Notes: generated by a model from the sequence alone, not told the origin. Shown: positions 34,039-43,644, counted from the first letter of the stretch. The stretch is 64,000 nucleotides of DNA from Oribacterium sp. P6A1 (GCF_000702885.1 NZ_JNKO01000012.1:1-64000); one strand, 5' to 3'. Translations and numbers: made by a program.

Positions 34039-34860
34039 TCAATCATTATCTGATACATTTTTAACATTTATCCACAGATGGTCATATCTCCTGTTTTTCC
34101 CGTCTCTTCTGACAGTCAGGATTCTTTTTGAAAGTACCGGACTATCCATGGACATCTCAAGTTCATTCTTTGCCAGTACATCTTTTACAGATGCCCTGCT
34201 TCGTTCCAGGCTTTCTTTATGGATGGTGAAATCCTCATTTACCTCTACGATACAGTGAACAGCCTGGTGCTCATCATATTTCCTCACATTAGAGCCTTCA
34301 AAATATCCCAAATTCAAAATATCTGATTCAAATATTCCCACACCTGGCTCAGGAACAGGTCCCTCCGGAATTTCCAGATACTCTTTTACAGAGTACCGCA
34401 GCATCGAATCAGCATAGGGAATCTCAAAGGCAGAATTCTCCGGCCATACGGAAGGCTTTCCGTTCCTTACCTCCAGCGGCATCCAGATGATAGCAGGCCT
34501 CATGGTAAGCTCACAGAAGCTGTCAGCTCTCCTGATATCCGATGCGTCATGGCTTCTGTGCCGAAGAAAATGAAGAAGTCTCATACTTTCATGTATCTCT
34601 CTTTCCAGCTCATCACAGCGCCGGTCAAGTATCCTTACTTCATCCTCACTGTGAAGAAGCCTCAGGATCTCCTCCTGGCTAAGCCCGCTCTTTCTGTAAT
34701 TTCTGTAATCTAAAATAGCCGATACGTCCGACATGCTGTAGGACCTGTATCGACCTTTTCTGCCCCCTGAAGGCGAAAGCACTCCCTGCTGCTCCAAGAA
34801 ACGAATGCCGCTTGGAGACAGCCCTGTCATTTTTGCTATAGTTCCGATTTTGAATTCCAT
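34039..34860 (-). CDS. MerR-family transcriptional regulator
   Basis: A 273-residue regulator. The N-terminal MerR winged helix is evident (KIGTIAKMTGLSPSGIRFLEQQGVL, in parts, residues 4-28, with Arg/Tyr-rich wing GRKGRYRSYS), then a dimerisation coiled coil (RRCDELEREIHESMRLL) and a 160-residue effector-binding region. The same-strand flavoprotein gene downstream is its most likely target (inference; about 210 bases separate them). No metal-binding Cys pair is seen, so a small-molecule effector is more likely than a metal. Confidence 0.87.
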   Translation of the reverse strand: MEFKIGTIAKMTGLSPSGIRFLEQQGVLSPSGGRKGRYRSYSMSDVSAILDYRNYRKSGLSQEEILRLLHSEDEVRILDRRCDELEREIHESMRLLHFLRHRSHDASDIRRADSFCELTMRPAIIWMPLEVRNGKPSVWPENSAFEIPYADSMLRYSVKEYLEIPEGPVPEPGVGIFESDILNLGYFEGSNVRKYDEHQAVHCIVEVNEDFTIHKESLERSRASVKDVLAKNELEMSMDSPVLSKRILTVRRDGKNRRYDHLWINVKNVSDND

Positions 34861-35023
34861 GATGATCTCCGGTATATCTGTTTTCCAAATAAATTAATTT
34901 GGAAGCATTCTCATAAATGTGCTCTTCAATAATAAGGATCCGAATTTGTATCGCATATACCATTATCTCCCGAGTATATTTGCCTCAGTCAAGTGGTAAA
35001 TACGCCGCATCACTGCCGGATGT

Positions 35024-35629
35024 TTACAGCTCTACCCCAACTCTTGCCTTGATCCCATCATCATAGGGATGCTTGTCCTTGACCATATTGGTGACATAAT
35101 CCGCCATGGACAGGATGGTAATGTCGGGATCCCGGCCTGTCAGTATGACCTCCACATTTTCCGGAACCCTCAAAAGAAAGTGGGTCAGAAGATCCCGATC
35201 CAGAAGGTCTTTATTCACCGCATCAAGTATCTCATCAAATATGAACATAGCCTCTATATCCGTTTTAAAAGGCTCTCCCTGCATGATGATCCCGTTCTTC
35301 CTTAGTCTTTTTTCGGAAGCTATCTGCTTTTTCACCTGATTTTTCAGACTTATCTTCATGGTCTTTAGAGCCTTTACGAACATGGCATCACAGTCTTTTC
35401 TGGTGATCCTAAGCTCCTCATAGGACATCTTTCCTGTCCAGCCGAAAAAATGCTCGGGAAAAAGAACCAGCACTCCCGGAATCTTCTCCAGGATGCCGAT
35501 CTCTCCGGACATACCGTCCTTCAGGAACTGACAAAAGACCACCGGCACATTATGTCCGGCAGCCCTTACAGCAGCTCCCACAGCCGCGGTGGTCTTCCCT
35601 TTTCCGTTTCCCTGATATATATGAATCAT
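35024..35629 (-). CDS. cobA: cob(I)yrinic acid a,c-diamide adenosyltransferase
   Basis: The enzyme (CobA/BtuR/CobO type) puts the 5'-deoxyadenosyl group on cobalt of cob(I)yrinic acid a,c-diamide. The P-loop YQGNGKGKTTAAVG (residues 5-18), VVFCQFLKDG, and the FDEILDAV segment (about 128-135) are diagnostic. Residues about 92-123 form a Lys/Arg-rich extra stretch not typical of the family. It lies downstream of cobQ on the same strand, with AAAGG 7 bases before the ATG. The end reads VGVEL, slightly different from the usual GIE-type tail. Confidence 0.92.
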   Translation of the reverse strand: MIHIYQGNGKGKTTAAVGAAVRAAGHNVPVVFCQFLKDGMSGEIGILEKIPGVLVLFPEHFFGWTGKMSYEELRITRKDCDAMFVKALKTMKISLKNQVKKQIASEKRLRKNGIIMQGEPFKTDIEAMFIFDEILDAVNKDLLDRDLLTHFLLRVPENVEVILTGRDPDITILSMADYVTNMVKDKHPYDDGIKARVGVEL

Positions 35630-35741
35630 CTTAATGCCTTTCCCTTTTTATCTTCACATTATAGCATATCGTAAGAAAACAACGTTCATTTACTTCTGTG
35701 TATTATATCGCGGAACCTGTCAAAAAATTTGATGCTAAAAA

Positions 35742-35774
35742 ACACAAAAAAGACATTCCCCAAAAGGAATGTCT
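35742..35774 (-). terminator. Rho-independent terminator after cobQ
   Basis: AGACATTCC (35751-35759) pairs with GGAATGTCT (35766-35774) around CCAAAA; on the minus strand the stem runs into TTTTTGTGTTTTTT. It lies 20 bases past the cobQ stop and separates cobQ from cobA transcription. Confidence 0.87.
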
Positions 35775-35794
35775 CAAAAGCGGATATTTCAGGA

Positions 35795-37402
35795 TCAGTT
35801 TTCAAGCCCCATGATCCGATACACTTTATCCATATCAAGAGACTCTCTCAGCACAGAAGCCAGCTTATCATACTGCTCCTCCTTGAAATCCTCATACCGT
35901 AATTCTGTTATATGTTCGCGGTTTATACCCTTTTTCCCGAATAAAATCTGAAGAAATGCTTCCCGGAGCTCATCACTGTCAAAAAAGCCATGAATGTAGG
36001 TTCCGAAGACATTACCGACAGAATCAATGTATCTGTTTTCTGATCCTGCCCCGTAAGTTCTTCCCATGTGAATCTCATAGCCTGTGACAGTCTTACCGTT
36101 GAGCCAGGAAAACACACCGGAAAGTCCGGAAAGTTCCTCTGTAACTCTGGTTCTTGTCTTCTCTTCGGCAAATTCTGTCACCAACGGCAAAAGTCCAAGC
36201 CCCCGGGCCGCTGTTCCGGGAACAGTTTCCGCACCGGACTCATCCACGATACTTTCCCCAAGCATCTGATAACCTCCGCAGATTCCTATGATCATAGTTC
36301 CGGCATGATGCTTCTGAAGAATCTTCGCTTCAAGTCCCGTAGCCCTGAGCCACTCCATGTCCCTGATGGTGCTCTTGGTTCCCGGAAGTATGATAAGGTC
36401 AGGCTCTCCCAGCTCACGTACCTTCGTAACGTATCGAAGTGACACTCCGGGTTCTGTGGATAATGCAGTAAAGTCTGTAAAATTGCTGATCCTCGGAAGA
36501 CGGATAACCGCTATATCAAGAAGTGATGTGATTGATTCATTAAAACCGAGCGCATCACCGTGCCCGGTTTTTTTATCTGATCCACTGCCATGACAACTCT
36601 CGTTTTTCGCTTCTTTGCACATTCCGGCATCCGAATCCGGCATTTTCCTGATATATCTTCTCACATTCAGCTGCTCCGAAAGAGAATCCTCATCGTCTAT
36701 CACCACATCCATATATGGCACGACTCCGAGAATTTCCTTCCCTGTTCTGTCCCTCAGGATATCGAGCCCCGGATCAAGTATGGTCTTGTCGCCTCTGAAC
36801 TTATTTATGATCAGCCCCTTAATCCGCGCCTTCTCGTAATCTTCCAGCAGCTCGATGGTTCCGTAGAGCTGTGCAAATACTCCGCCCCTGTCTATATCAC
36901 CCACCAGCAGCACCGGCGCATCCGCAAGCTCTGCCATGCCCATGTTGACGATATCATCATCCCTCAGGTTCACCTCCGCAGGACTCCCCGCTCCCTCGAT
37001 CACGATGATGTCGTAGTCCTCTGAAAGCTTATCATAGGCTTCCCGAACTACAGGAATCAGCTGTTTCTTATGTTTATAATACTCCCGCGCGGTCATGTTG
37101 CTGCTGACTTTCCCGTTGATGATCACCTGAGAACCGACATCGGTGGTGGGCTTCAATAGTATGGGATTCATAAGAACAGATGGCTTAATGCCGGCGGCCT
37201 CCGCCTGAACCACCTGAGCACGGCCCATCTCCAGTCCTTCATCGGTTATAAAGCTGTTCAGCGCCATGTTCTGAGACTTAAACGGAGCTACTCTGTATCC
37301 GTCCTGATGGAAAATGCGGCATAGACCTGCTGCAATGAGACTCTTTCCGGCATTGGACATGGTCCCCTGTATCATGATGGCTTTTGCTCTTTTCTTCTCC
37401 AT
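35795..37402 (-). CDS. cobQ: cobyric acid synthase with internal insertion
   Basis: It amidates positions b, d, e and g of adenosylcobyrinic acid a,c-diamide using glutamine and ATP (CobQ/CbiP). The N-terminal dethiobiotin-synthetase-like domain has a P-loop-like TMSNAGKSL (residues 14-22), [10 protein letters not shown] and the [13 protein letters not shown] motif (134-146). The C-terminal glutaminase has the catalytic Cys in [12 protein letters not shown] (about 375) and the His in YIHGFFD. Residues about 253-293 are an extra Lys/Gly/Ser/His-rich insertion between the two domains, which makes the protein 535 rather than about 500 residues. AGGG lies 6 bases before the ATG. Confidence 0.95.
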   Translation of the reverse strand: MEKKRAKAIMIQGTMSNAGKSLIAAGLCRIFHQDGYRVAPFKSQNMALNSFITDEGLEMGRAQVVQAEAAGIKPSVLMNPILLKPTTDVGSQVIINGKVSSNMTAREYYKHKKQLIPVVREAYDKLSEDYDIIVIEGAGSPAEVNLRDDDIVNMGMAELADAPVLLVGDIDRGGVFAQLYGTIELLEDYEKARIKGLIINKFRGDKTILDPGLDILRDRTGKEILGVVPYMDVVIDDEDSLSEQLNVRRYIRKMPDSDAGMCKEAKNESCHGSGSDKKTGHGDALGFNESITSLLDIAVIRLPRISNFTDFTALSTEPGVSLRYVTKVRELGEPDLIILPGTKSTIRDMEWLRATGLEAKILQKHHAGTMIIGICGGYQMLGESIVDESGAETVPGTAARGLGLLPLVTEFAEEKTRTRVTEELSGLSGVFSWLNGKTVTGYEIHMGRTYGAGSENRYIDSVGNVFGTYIHGFFDSDELREAFLQILFGKKGINREHITELRYEDFKEEQYDKLASVLRESLDMDKVYRIMGLEN

Positions 37403-37553
37403 TAGTTTCCCTTTTTAAATTCTAAATTGTGATGCGGATGACTGCGGATGACTAAAGTTATATCCCATCCTTTTGCACTCCAAAGTCGTCAAAACGACCT
37501 TTGTAAACTGATATGCGAAGTTCTGTTATTCCGCTCAGAAATTAATTCTCGAA

Positions 37554-37645
37554 ATCAGCTTGCAGTGTCAGCTCTTATAATCACTTCTCGGAATCAGCTT
37601 ATAATGTCAGCTCTTATAATTACTTCTCGGAATCAGCTCTTCTCC
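37554..37645. repeat. 39-bp tandem repeat spanning the 3' end of a lipoprotein gene
   Basis: Two full 39-base units (37554-37592 and 37593-37631) plus a partial third share the pattern ATCAGCTT-x-x-TGTCAGCTCTTATAAT-x-ACTTCTCGGA, differing at a few positions; a partial copy precedes them. The unit equals 13 codons. The last unit overlaps the C-terminus and stop codon of the minus-strand lipoprotein gene, so the array looks like a duplicated gene end placed in the 3' untranslated region. Confidence 0.8.
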
Positions 37646-38806
37646 TCCGAAAAAAGACTTTCTGATTCCATCATCATTTGTTAAGACGAAGCCCAAATCT
37701 CCCGCTTCTTTCCAGTAAAGATCATTTTCAAAATACCTGTCACCGCTGATCACCGATCCCGGGCTCTTATATGCTTCCCTGTCCTCATGGCTATGGTATT
37801 CGTGTTTCAGGAACTCAGAATCTTTGTCTGCATAGATCGTAAAATCAAAGATATGTTCCCGGTCAGGAAAGGTAATGAGATATCCGTTTTCTGTTTTTTC
37901 AAAAGACAGGTCATTAAAATCGCTCTCCCGGCCTTCTATTACCTTAATTTCTCCCTTTTCTTCCTTCTCGACCCAGTAGGTTTCCTTCATACGGATACGA
38001 ATATCCGGATCATCCACCTGACGGAAACAGTATCTGTGATAAACTGCACGGCCGCTGTAGGTGGATATATCTTCATAAGAATCATAAAGGTCAAAGTTTT
38101 CAAAGAACAATCCGTTTTCTTCCCGTTCTTTCACCCAAAAAGCCATACTGTATTTCTCCAGAACAGCTTCATCCGGAACACTGATGGTACCTCCGATTCC
38201 AATCACCTGCCTGTTTTCTTTATTGCGGACAAATTCATCAAGGATTTTACGGACATCATCGTCGGCGGCATCCTCCAGCTTCACTACCAGTTCTCCGGGA
38301 AGCCAGACTTCGTCTGATAATGTTTCATTATAAATTTTATTTTTGGTTCCTGCCGGTATGCGAAATCCGGTACCAAGTCTCATTACATCGCAGTCTTCCC
38401 TGAATTTTTCAAGATCCAGTACTTCATAAACGTAATCCAGACACACTTCGTTAAACAGGCTGTTGTCATATGCGATATATATCCCGCCGGATGCTGTATC
38501 CACCAGATAGTCCCGGGGTTCACCTTTATCGGAAAATGTTCCCAAAACAAGGTCTGTAAGATAGTGGGGACCGCTGGGAATCATAATTACATATCCTTCG
38601 GAAGAAAGAACCTCTCGTCCTGTCATGTTCTTATCCAGCCATTCCTGCATCTGCTTTCCGCCGGTTTCTTCCAGGTTTTTCTTGTCTTCCTCCTCATACT
38701 GGGGACCGCGACAGCTGGAAAAACCGCATGATACAAGGAAGATCACAACTACGAGACTTGCAAAAAACAGTAGTCTTTTATTTCTCATTCTTTGATATAG
38801 AAACAT
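37607..38806 (-). CDS. lipoprotein, paralogue of the upstream gene
   Basis: A 399-residue predicted lipoprotein of unknown function. The signal sequence RLLFFASLVVVIFLVSC gives a lipobox (FLVSC). The region after it (MQEWLDKNMTGREVLSSEGYVIMIP, in parts, and LVLGTFSDKGEPRDYLVDTASGGIYI) matches the neighbouring lipoprotein, so the two are tandem paralogues. The remaining 250 residues look beta-rich with charged loops. The start has GGAG 9 bases upstream and overlaps the upstream gene by 29 bases, implying co-translation. Its end lies inside a tandem repeat. Confidence 0.75.
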   Translation of the reverse strand: MFLYQRMRNKRLLFFASLVVVIFLVSCGFSSCRGPQYEEEDKKNLEETGGKQMQEWLDKNMTGREVLSSEGYVIMIPSGPHYLTDLVLGTFSDKGEPRDYLVDTASGGIYIAYDNSLFNEVCLDYVYEVLDLEKFREDCDVMRLGTGFRIPAGTKNKIYNETLSDEVWLPGELVVKLEDAADDDVRKILDEFVRNKENRQVIGIGGTISVPDEAVLEKYSMAFWVKEREENGLFFENFDLYDSYEDISTYSGRAVYHRYCFRQVDDPDIRIRMKETYWVEKEEKGEIKVIEGRESDFNDLSFEKTENGYLITFPDREHIFDFTIYADKDSEFLKHEYHSHEDREAYKSPGSVISGDRYFENDLYWKEAGDLGFVLTNDDGIRKSFFGGEELIPRSNYKS

Positions 38807-39620
38807 TTCTTTCGTCTCCGTTTTGATTGAAATCCATCTGCTCCTTATCTGTATTTAAAATCAGTCGTTCAAAATATAAACCGTATTCTTTTTCAATGCT
38901 TTCTATATTGTCAATTGTATAACTCGACAGATCTGTTTCCTCGGGTACATAAGCATTCATACCGACAACGATCAGATCCTTTCGATCTCTGTCCCTGACG
39001 AACTCCTTCACATCTCCATCAGAAAGCACAAGAGAGGCCGGAAGATACCCGTGGGTCTCCATATTAGTCAGCCAGAATCCCAGAGCTCCTTCTTTCAGTT
39101 TATCGTTTGTCTCAACTCCCTGTTTATCAGCCTTATCAACCATGATCCAATCATCCATTCCCATTGAGAGCACGAATGACATATTGCTGTATTCAGACTT
39201 ATCCAATATCAATTCATCTACTCCGAGCCCCTCTTCTACAAGAGACCGGCATTCATCATAAAACTCCTGTCTCTTTTTTGCTCCCGGATCAAGATACAGT
39301 TCCCCATTCTGTACATTCATCAGGTAATCGTAAGTTTCTCTGCCGTCTGAAAACTCTCCTTCAACAAAACCCGTCAGGAATATGGGGCCGCCGGTAAGCT
39401 GACAGAAGCTGTTTTCCATGGATAAAACCTTTCCGTCCGGACAGTTTACACCTATCCATTCCTCCATCTTTTCTTCTCCGGTCTTAAGTTCATCCGCAGC
39501 TTCTTCTTTTGTATAATGCTCCCTTAGTTCCTTTGTCATATCCACGTTGCAGCCTGTAAGCATCAGGCCGGACACTGTAACTGTAAGAAAACCGATTATT
39601 ATTTTTTTGATCCCTGTCAT
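38778..39620 (-). CDS. lipoprotein, paralogue of the downstream gene
   Basis: A 280-residue predicted lipoprotein. The signal peptide GIKKIIIGFLTVTVSGLMLTGC contains a clear lipobox (LTGC). After a Lys/Glu-rich stalk, EEWIGVNCPDGKVLSMENSF and the FLTGFVEGEFSDGRETYDYL stretch correspond to segments of the next lipoprotein. I start at the ATG at 39620, which gives a standard signal peptide; a TTG three codons earlier is closer to the GGAGG and is an alternative. No domain of known function is recognised. Both proteins probably act at the outer face of the membrane. Confidence 0.75.
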   Translation of the reverse strand: MTGIKKIIIGFLTVTVSGLMLTGCNVDMTKELREHYTKEEAADELKTGEEKMEEWIGVNCPDGKVLSMENSFCQLTGGPIFLTGFVEGEFSDGRETYDYLMNVQNGELYLDPGAKKRQEFYDECRSLVEEGLGVDELILDKSEYSNMSFVLSMGMDDWIMVDKADKQGVETNDKLKEGALGFWLTNMETHGYLPASLVLSDGDVKEFVRDRDRKDLIVVGMNAYVPEETDLSSYTIDNIESIEKEYGLYFERLILNTDKEQMDFNQNGDERNVSISKNEK

Positions 39621-39696
39621 ATAAAACAAATGCCCTCCTTTACTTCCTTCATTTACTTGTCTGCATAATGCGTCGATTAAAATCAAAAACTGTGCT

Positions 39697-39730
39697 GCTG
39701 TATTCCGGATTCCCGAGGAATCTGCCACAT
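39697..39730. repeat. dispersed hairpin repeat, copy B
   Basis: A diverged copy of the hairpin repeat: GCTGTATTCC then GGATTCC/GGAATC stem with loop CGA, then TGCCACATATAC. It lies just upstream of the first lipoprotein gene start (the frame upstream of 39620 runs into it). Confidence 0.4.
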
Positions 39731-39832
39731 ATACATTATATTATGACATGAGTGTCCAAAGCCGACGACGAATCATTTCGCGCAGAGAGCTACAGGGAAC
39801 ATCAGTCCATTGAGTTCGCTTCGTGAAAGACT

Positions 39833-39880
39833 TATGCTATATGCCAGGTTCCTGCGAAACCTGTCACGAGACTCACGATT
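39833..39880. repeat. dispersed hairpin repeat, copy C, overlapping the cobD stop
   Basis: ATGCTATATGC, stem CAGGTT/AACCTG with loop CCTGCGA, then TCACGAGACTCACGATT. It covers the last codons and stop of the CobD-like gene on the minus strand. It shares its outer sequence with copy D beside cobU and its stem design with copy A beside cbiC. Confidence 0.55.
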
Positions 39881-41129
39881 CTCCCATTTGTTTTTTCATG
39901 TTCTTCCATGTCTCTATCAGCTCGGCATTTTCCTCATGCCTTCGTACACAGATTCTGAAGAATCTTCCATCAAGTCCTGAAAAATCCCCGCAGCTTCTTA
40001 TGAGTATCCCTTTTTCTATAAGTTTTTCCTTCAGATCAGTAACATCTTGAGATACTCTGAAAAGAATGAAATTAGATTCTGATTCAATATTATATATCTT
40101 TTCTGCAAGCCGGTTTCTCAGGATTTCATCAATCAGAAATTTCCGTTCTTCTTTTATTATTTGCCTCGTTTTCTTGAGGTATTCACCATCAGAAAGCGCA
40201 GCCACTCCCGCCATCTGCGCAGGTGTATTTATCTCCCATGGTGACATGTTTTCTCTTATTTTACTAATCAGCTCCTGATTTTCAGTAACCAGATATCCAA
40301 GCCTTAATCCCGGCATACCATATATCTTTGTAAATGCCCGGAGGACTATGAGATGTCTCCCAATCCCGTTCTCTACATCAAATCCACTATCTATAGTTCT
40401 ATTTTTTTCATTATAAACTATTTCGCTTTGGGATTTTAATACAGAACCCATACTACATTCAGCCGTATTGAAGAACGATTTTGTAGTATTCCTATTACAT
40501 TCCGTTAAATTCCTTTTCTTCGATCTTTTTCTGATCTCCGGAATCATCGAATACACTTCTTCACAGGAACTGAATGGCAGGAAACATTCATCCACTATTA
40601 ACCAAATTGAGTTCTTCATGCAAACCTCATAAATGCGAAGAAGCATCTCCTTTGGAATCATGCCTCCGTCGGGATTATTCGGATTACATAAAAAAACGGC
40701 AGACCCTGCTGCCATTTTTTCTATCTGTTCAATGAAATTCTCCGTAGCTTCATCCGTAAAGCAGAAGGCGTCCTTCTCATAAAGAACAAACTCCTGAACC
40801 TCTGAACCACTCCTTACGGCAGCTTCACTGTACTCGGAAAAAGAAGGTGCCGAAACCAGGACCTTTTCCGGTCTTATCACCTGCATGAGACGGTATATGA
40901 GATCCGCGGCACCATTTCCGAAAAGAAGATTCCTTTCAGGCACATCGAGATATTTCGATAATGATTCCCTCAGCTCTCTTTGATCCCAATCCGGATAGCC
41001 GGTACAGAGCTCCACTCCTCTTTTTGCCGCTTCCTTTGCTGATTCAGGCATACCCAAAGGATTGATATTCACAGAATAATCAAGTTTTACCTTATTCCCG
41101 TATATGTCACCACCATGATTGTAATTCAA
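39873..41129 (-). CDS. cobD: CobD-like threonine-phosphate decarboxylase with large insertion
   Basis: A PLP enzyme of the histidinol-phosphate aminotransferase fold that decarboxylates L-threonine O-3-phosphate to (R)-1-amino-2-propanol phosphate, the linker used by CbiB. The N-terminus NYNHGGDIYG and SVNINPLGMP are typical for CobD; FLCNPNNPDGG (147-157), LIVDECFLPF (about 178) and the PLP Lys in LRAFTKIYGMPGLRLGY (268) are present. Residues about 191-256 are a Lys/Asn/Ser-rich insertion between the conserved Asp and the PLP Lys, making 418 residues instead of about 360. It starts with TTG, with GGAG 7 bases upstream. Confidence 0.9.
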   Translation of the reverse strand: MNYNHGGDIYGNKVKLDYSVNINPLGMPESAKEAAKRGVELCTGYPDWDQRELRESLSKYLDVPERNLLFGNGAADLIYRLMQVIRPEKVLVSAPSFSEYSEAAVRSGSEVQEFVLYEKDAFCFTDEATENFIEQIEKMAAGSAVFLCNPNNPDGGMIPKEMLLRIYEVCMKNSIWLIVDECFLPFSSCEEVYSMIPEIRKRSKKRNLTECNRNTTKSFFNTAECSMGSVLKSQSEIVYNEKNRTIDSGFDVENGIGRHLIVLRAFTKIYGMPGLRLGYLVTENQELISKIRENMSPWEINTPAQMAGVAALSDGEYLKKTRQIIKEERKFLIDEILRNRLAEKIYNIESESNFILFRVSQDVTDLKEKLIEKGILIRSCGDFSGLDGRFFRICVRRHEENAELIETWKNMKKQMGES

Positions 41130-41223
41130 TTAATTTCTCCTACTCTACGTTCCTTTTTTTCGAAGACAACCTTGCCATTTATTGTCTTACACAGTTCCTT
41201 CGAACAGTACCTTTTCAACTACT

Positions 41224-42016
41224 TCATCCCTCTTTTATCAAAAGTTCCTTCCCTTCAAACACAAAAGCGAACTTCTTTATCTTATCCTTACTGTTCCGAT
41301 GAAATCGTCACAATTCTCAGATTGTTAAGGTCAGAAAACAATGACTCTCGGCTGACTCTTGTGATTCCTGTCAAAAGTGCCTTTTGAAGGTTCGGATTTG
41401 TTTTTAATGTCGCATTAAACATATTCCGCATGAATCCGGAAATTTCATCCCAGTATCCGTTGACATAGGCTTCCTGCATAGGTGTATCGTATTCATCAAT
41501 CAGGATAATGACCTTTTTTCCGTAATAATCACTTAGCCACTTACAATAATACCCAAGGCAGCTTGAACTTATCCCGGGATCCATGTCGATACAAATCTTA
41601 TTGTAAAAATCCAAATCAGCAGAACTAAACTTACCCTTCATGAATTCCAATGCAGATAAGAGTTTACTGAAGATTATGTTGAATTGCTGTAATGCTCCCT
41701 TATAAGTATCTGATTTAACATTGGCAAAGGAAACGAAGAGTACCGGCCACTTGCCACACTCCTTCATCATCTCTGTGTCTTCGGAAACATTTGATCCTTT
41801 AAAGAGTTCCTCATTGTTTCCCTGTCTCACCGAGAAGAACTTCTCTACCGTGCTCAGCATCAGTGTTTTTCCGAAACGTCGGGGACGGGTGATCAAAGTG
41901 ATATCATCGTTACTTCTCCACCACTCGGATACAAACTTTGTTTTGTCTATATAGAAGTTATTTTGCTCTATGACCTTTTCATAATCCTGTATTCCAAGTC
42001 CGACTGTTTTTAACAT
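41224..42016 (-). pseudogene. AAA-ATPase-like gene with internal deletion
   Basis: The 242-residue frame from 42016 encodes the N-terminal part of an AAA-ATPase-like protein (DUF1703 group): FYIDKTKFVSEWW, Walker A TRPRRFGKTL (residues 43-52) and Walker B VIILIDEYDTPMQEAY (about 170). It stops at 41288 after DLNNLRIVTISSEQ, about half the usual length. A little downstream, the frame KKFAFVFEGKELLI (41224-41287) is the typical C-terminal end of the same family, in another frame. The PD-(D/E)XK domain between them has been lost, so the gene is a deletion remnant. More C-terminal scraps (KVLFEGTV) lie between here and cobD. Confidence 0.7.
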
Positions 42017-42057
42017 CTGATTACACCTCTTCCCGATTCATTTTTTTCAGATTCATC

Positions 42058-43644
42058 TCACACCGTTCCTTCAAACAGTACCTTGTCGTCTATTTCAACA
42101 CGTTTCACGCCCTGCTCTTTGTTTTTGTTGAAATTAAAGCTAAGCATGTATCCTGTATCAAGGTGCCAGTAATCAAGATACTCACGTATCTGTTTCTCGC
42201 CGTCAGCATTATATCTTTCACCACGCCAGATCTTAAGTTCAATTATGTACTGCTGTCCGAGATAATCCACTATAACATCAGTTCTTGTCATGTCACGGGT
42301 CTGGGCTTCGATGTAGTAGTTTCCTGTTCCGTTGATGATTGGTTTCAGGTAAAGAAGGAACAGTTCTCTTCCGTCTTTTTCTTTAAATCTGTCAACCAGT
42401 GGTCCGCATATATCTGTGTAGGTTACGATGAATTTCTCCAGAATCAGTCGCATGTTCAGCTTTCCGTCTTCAACAAACTGATTTTTTGCAAGCTCTCCTT
42501 CACGTGAAAAGACATTGCTCTTTAACTCTTCATCAGAAAGGAACAGATTGTATAATCTCGTCTCAAAAATTCGATTTGATATTCTGACCATATTATGATC
42601 ATTCTTTATCAGACCATACATCTGGAGTTCTTCTATATCCTTCTGATCACCATTCCAGCTAATTCTGGTTCCCTCCATCAGAACACTGCGAATAGATGCT
42701 TTTAACTCAGGATAATTATTAAGATTTTTTGTTATCGAATCAAATAAAGTATTTTTCTCACTGAGAATCAGTTTTACGGCCTCGTCAATTCCTCTTCCGG
42801 ACCAAGCTTCGTTTAAACTCATACTTTGGGATATCCTGGTGTCAATCAGTTCACATATCCTGCTCACAAGAAACGGATATCCGCTTGTATAGTCATGGAT
42901 CAGTTTCGCCATTTCAGCAGTATCCATACCCGTATGATGATCTTCCTCATACTCTTCAAGCATTCCCTTGATTCCTTCTTCTGAAAGACTCATGTCGATA
43001 TCGAAATCAGCTGCTATGTTCCACGGACTGTTTTGCTTTGCTTCAGATTCTTCGCGTATCTTACTCTTCAAATGCTTAATATCTGTGACACCAGCAAGGA
43101 TAACAGAGTGAAAGGTTTTTATTCCCATAGTATCTCTGTTTATGTAGTTGTCCCTAAGCTGCGCAAGAAAATCCAAAAATACCTGATTATTGGTTGCACT
43201 ATCCACTTCATCTATGATCATAACAATCTTTCTATCGGACTCGTCACACCAATCAAGCAATGTATCGAACATTTCATCCAGCTTAGCTTTATCAGCTTTT
43301 CTTGTCATGTAATCTTCAAATTGCTCTTTTATATCATCGGGAATTATAAATCCTGTTCTTATTCGTCGTTTTATTTGACGTATAAATGCCCTGACAAACT
43401 CTTCCTCTGTTTCAAAGCCTGCAGCACCTATAGCTGCAAAACTCAGATTCAACACTTCATACTCCGGCATTAAATATCTTGAAAGCGCATTGAGCGTAGT
43501 GGTCTTTCCATACTGTCTCGCCCGATTGATGGTGAAATACTTCCCCGCATCAACCATCTTCTTTATTTCTTTAACTCGCTCGGAGATATCCACCATATAG
43601 TGTTTTTCAGGTATGCATACTGCACTTGTATTAAATGCCTTCAT
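42058..43644 (-). CDS. AAA ATPase fused to PD-(D/E)XK nuclease-like domain
   Basis: A 528-residue protein common in Clostridia. The N-terminal ATPase (residues about 20-250) has a variant Walker A RARQYGKTTTLNAL (about 42-55) and Walker B IVMIIDEVDSATN (about 141). The C-terminal domain (about 390-525) has the PD-(D/E)XK signature DVIVDYLGQQYIIELKIWRG (about 455-475), where D, E and K are conserved. Roles in defence or mobile-element biology are often suggested but unproven. It lies between a deletion remnant of a related gene and the TOTE-type helicase. A nearly identical copy of its last 65 codons lies at 46799-46991. Confidence 0.85.
   Translation of the reverse strand: MKAFNTSAVCIPEKHYMVDISERVKEIKKMVDAGKYFTINRARQYGKTTTLNALSRYLMPEYEVLNLSFAAIGAAGFETEEEFVRAFIRQIKRRIRTGFIIPDDIKEQFEDYMTRKADKAKLDEMFDTLLDWCDESDRKIVMIIDEVDSATNNQVFLDFLAQLRDNYINRDTMGIKTFHSVILAGVTDIKHLKSKIREESEAKQNSPWNIAADFDIDMSLSEEGIKGMLEEYEEDHHTGMDTAEMAKLIHDYTSGYPFLVSRICELIDTRISQSMSLNEAWSGRGIDEAVKLILSEKNTLFDSITKNLNNYPELKASIRSVLMEGTRISWNGDQKDIEELQMYGLIKNDHNMVRISNRIFETRLYNLFLSDEELKSNVFSREGELAKNQFVEDGKLNMRLILEKFIVTYTDICGPLVDRFKEKDGRELFLLYLKPIINGTGNYYIEAQTRDMTRTDVIVDYLGQQYIIELKIWRGERYNADGEKQIREYLDYWHLDTGYMLSFNFNKNKEQGVKRVEIDDKVLFEGTV
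42061..42257. repeat. direct repeat, copy 1 (gene end of the AAA/PD-(D/E)XK gene)
   Basis: The 3' end of the AAA/PD-(D/E)XK gene is repeated in the same orientation at 46799-46991 with about nine in ten bases identical by eye, for example AAGTGCCAGTAATCAAG-type blocks. The two copies bracket the rest of that gene and the whole TOTE-type helicase gene. Confidence 0.8.

Noticed and set aside
37540-37645. CRISPR-like array
   Set aside because: The units are contiguous with no unique spacers, so it is a plain tandem repeat.
37448-37684. Plus-strand repeat protein SRNQLxxSALIIT
   Set aside because: The repetition comes from the 39-bp tandem repeat in the 3' region of the minus-strand lipoprotein; no start signal supports a plus-strand gene.
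43033-43473. 146-codon plus-strand frame inside the AAA/PD-(D/E)XK gene
   Set aside because: It is antisense to a gene with clear ATPase motifs and has no ribosome site.
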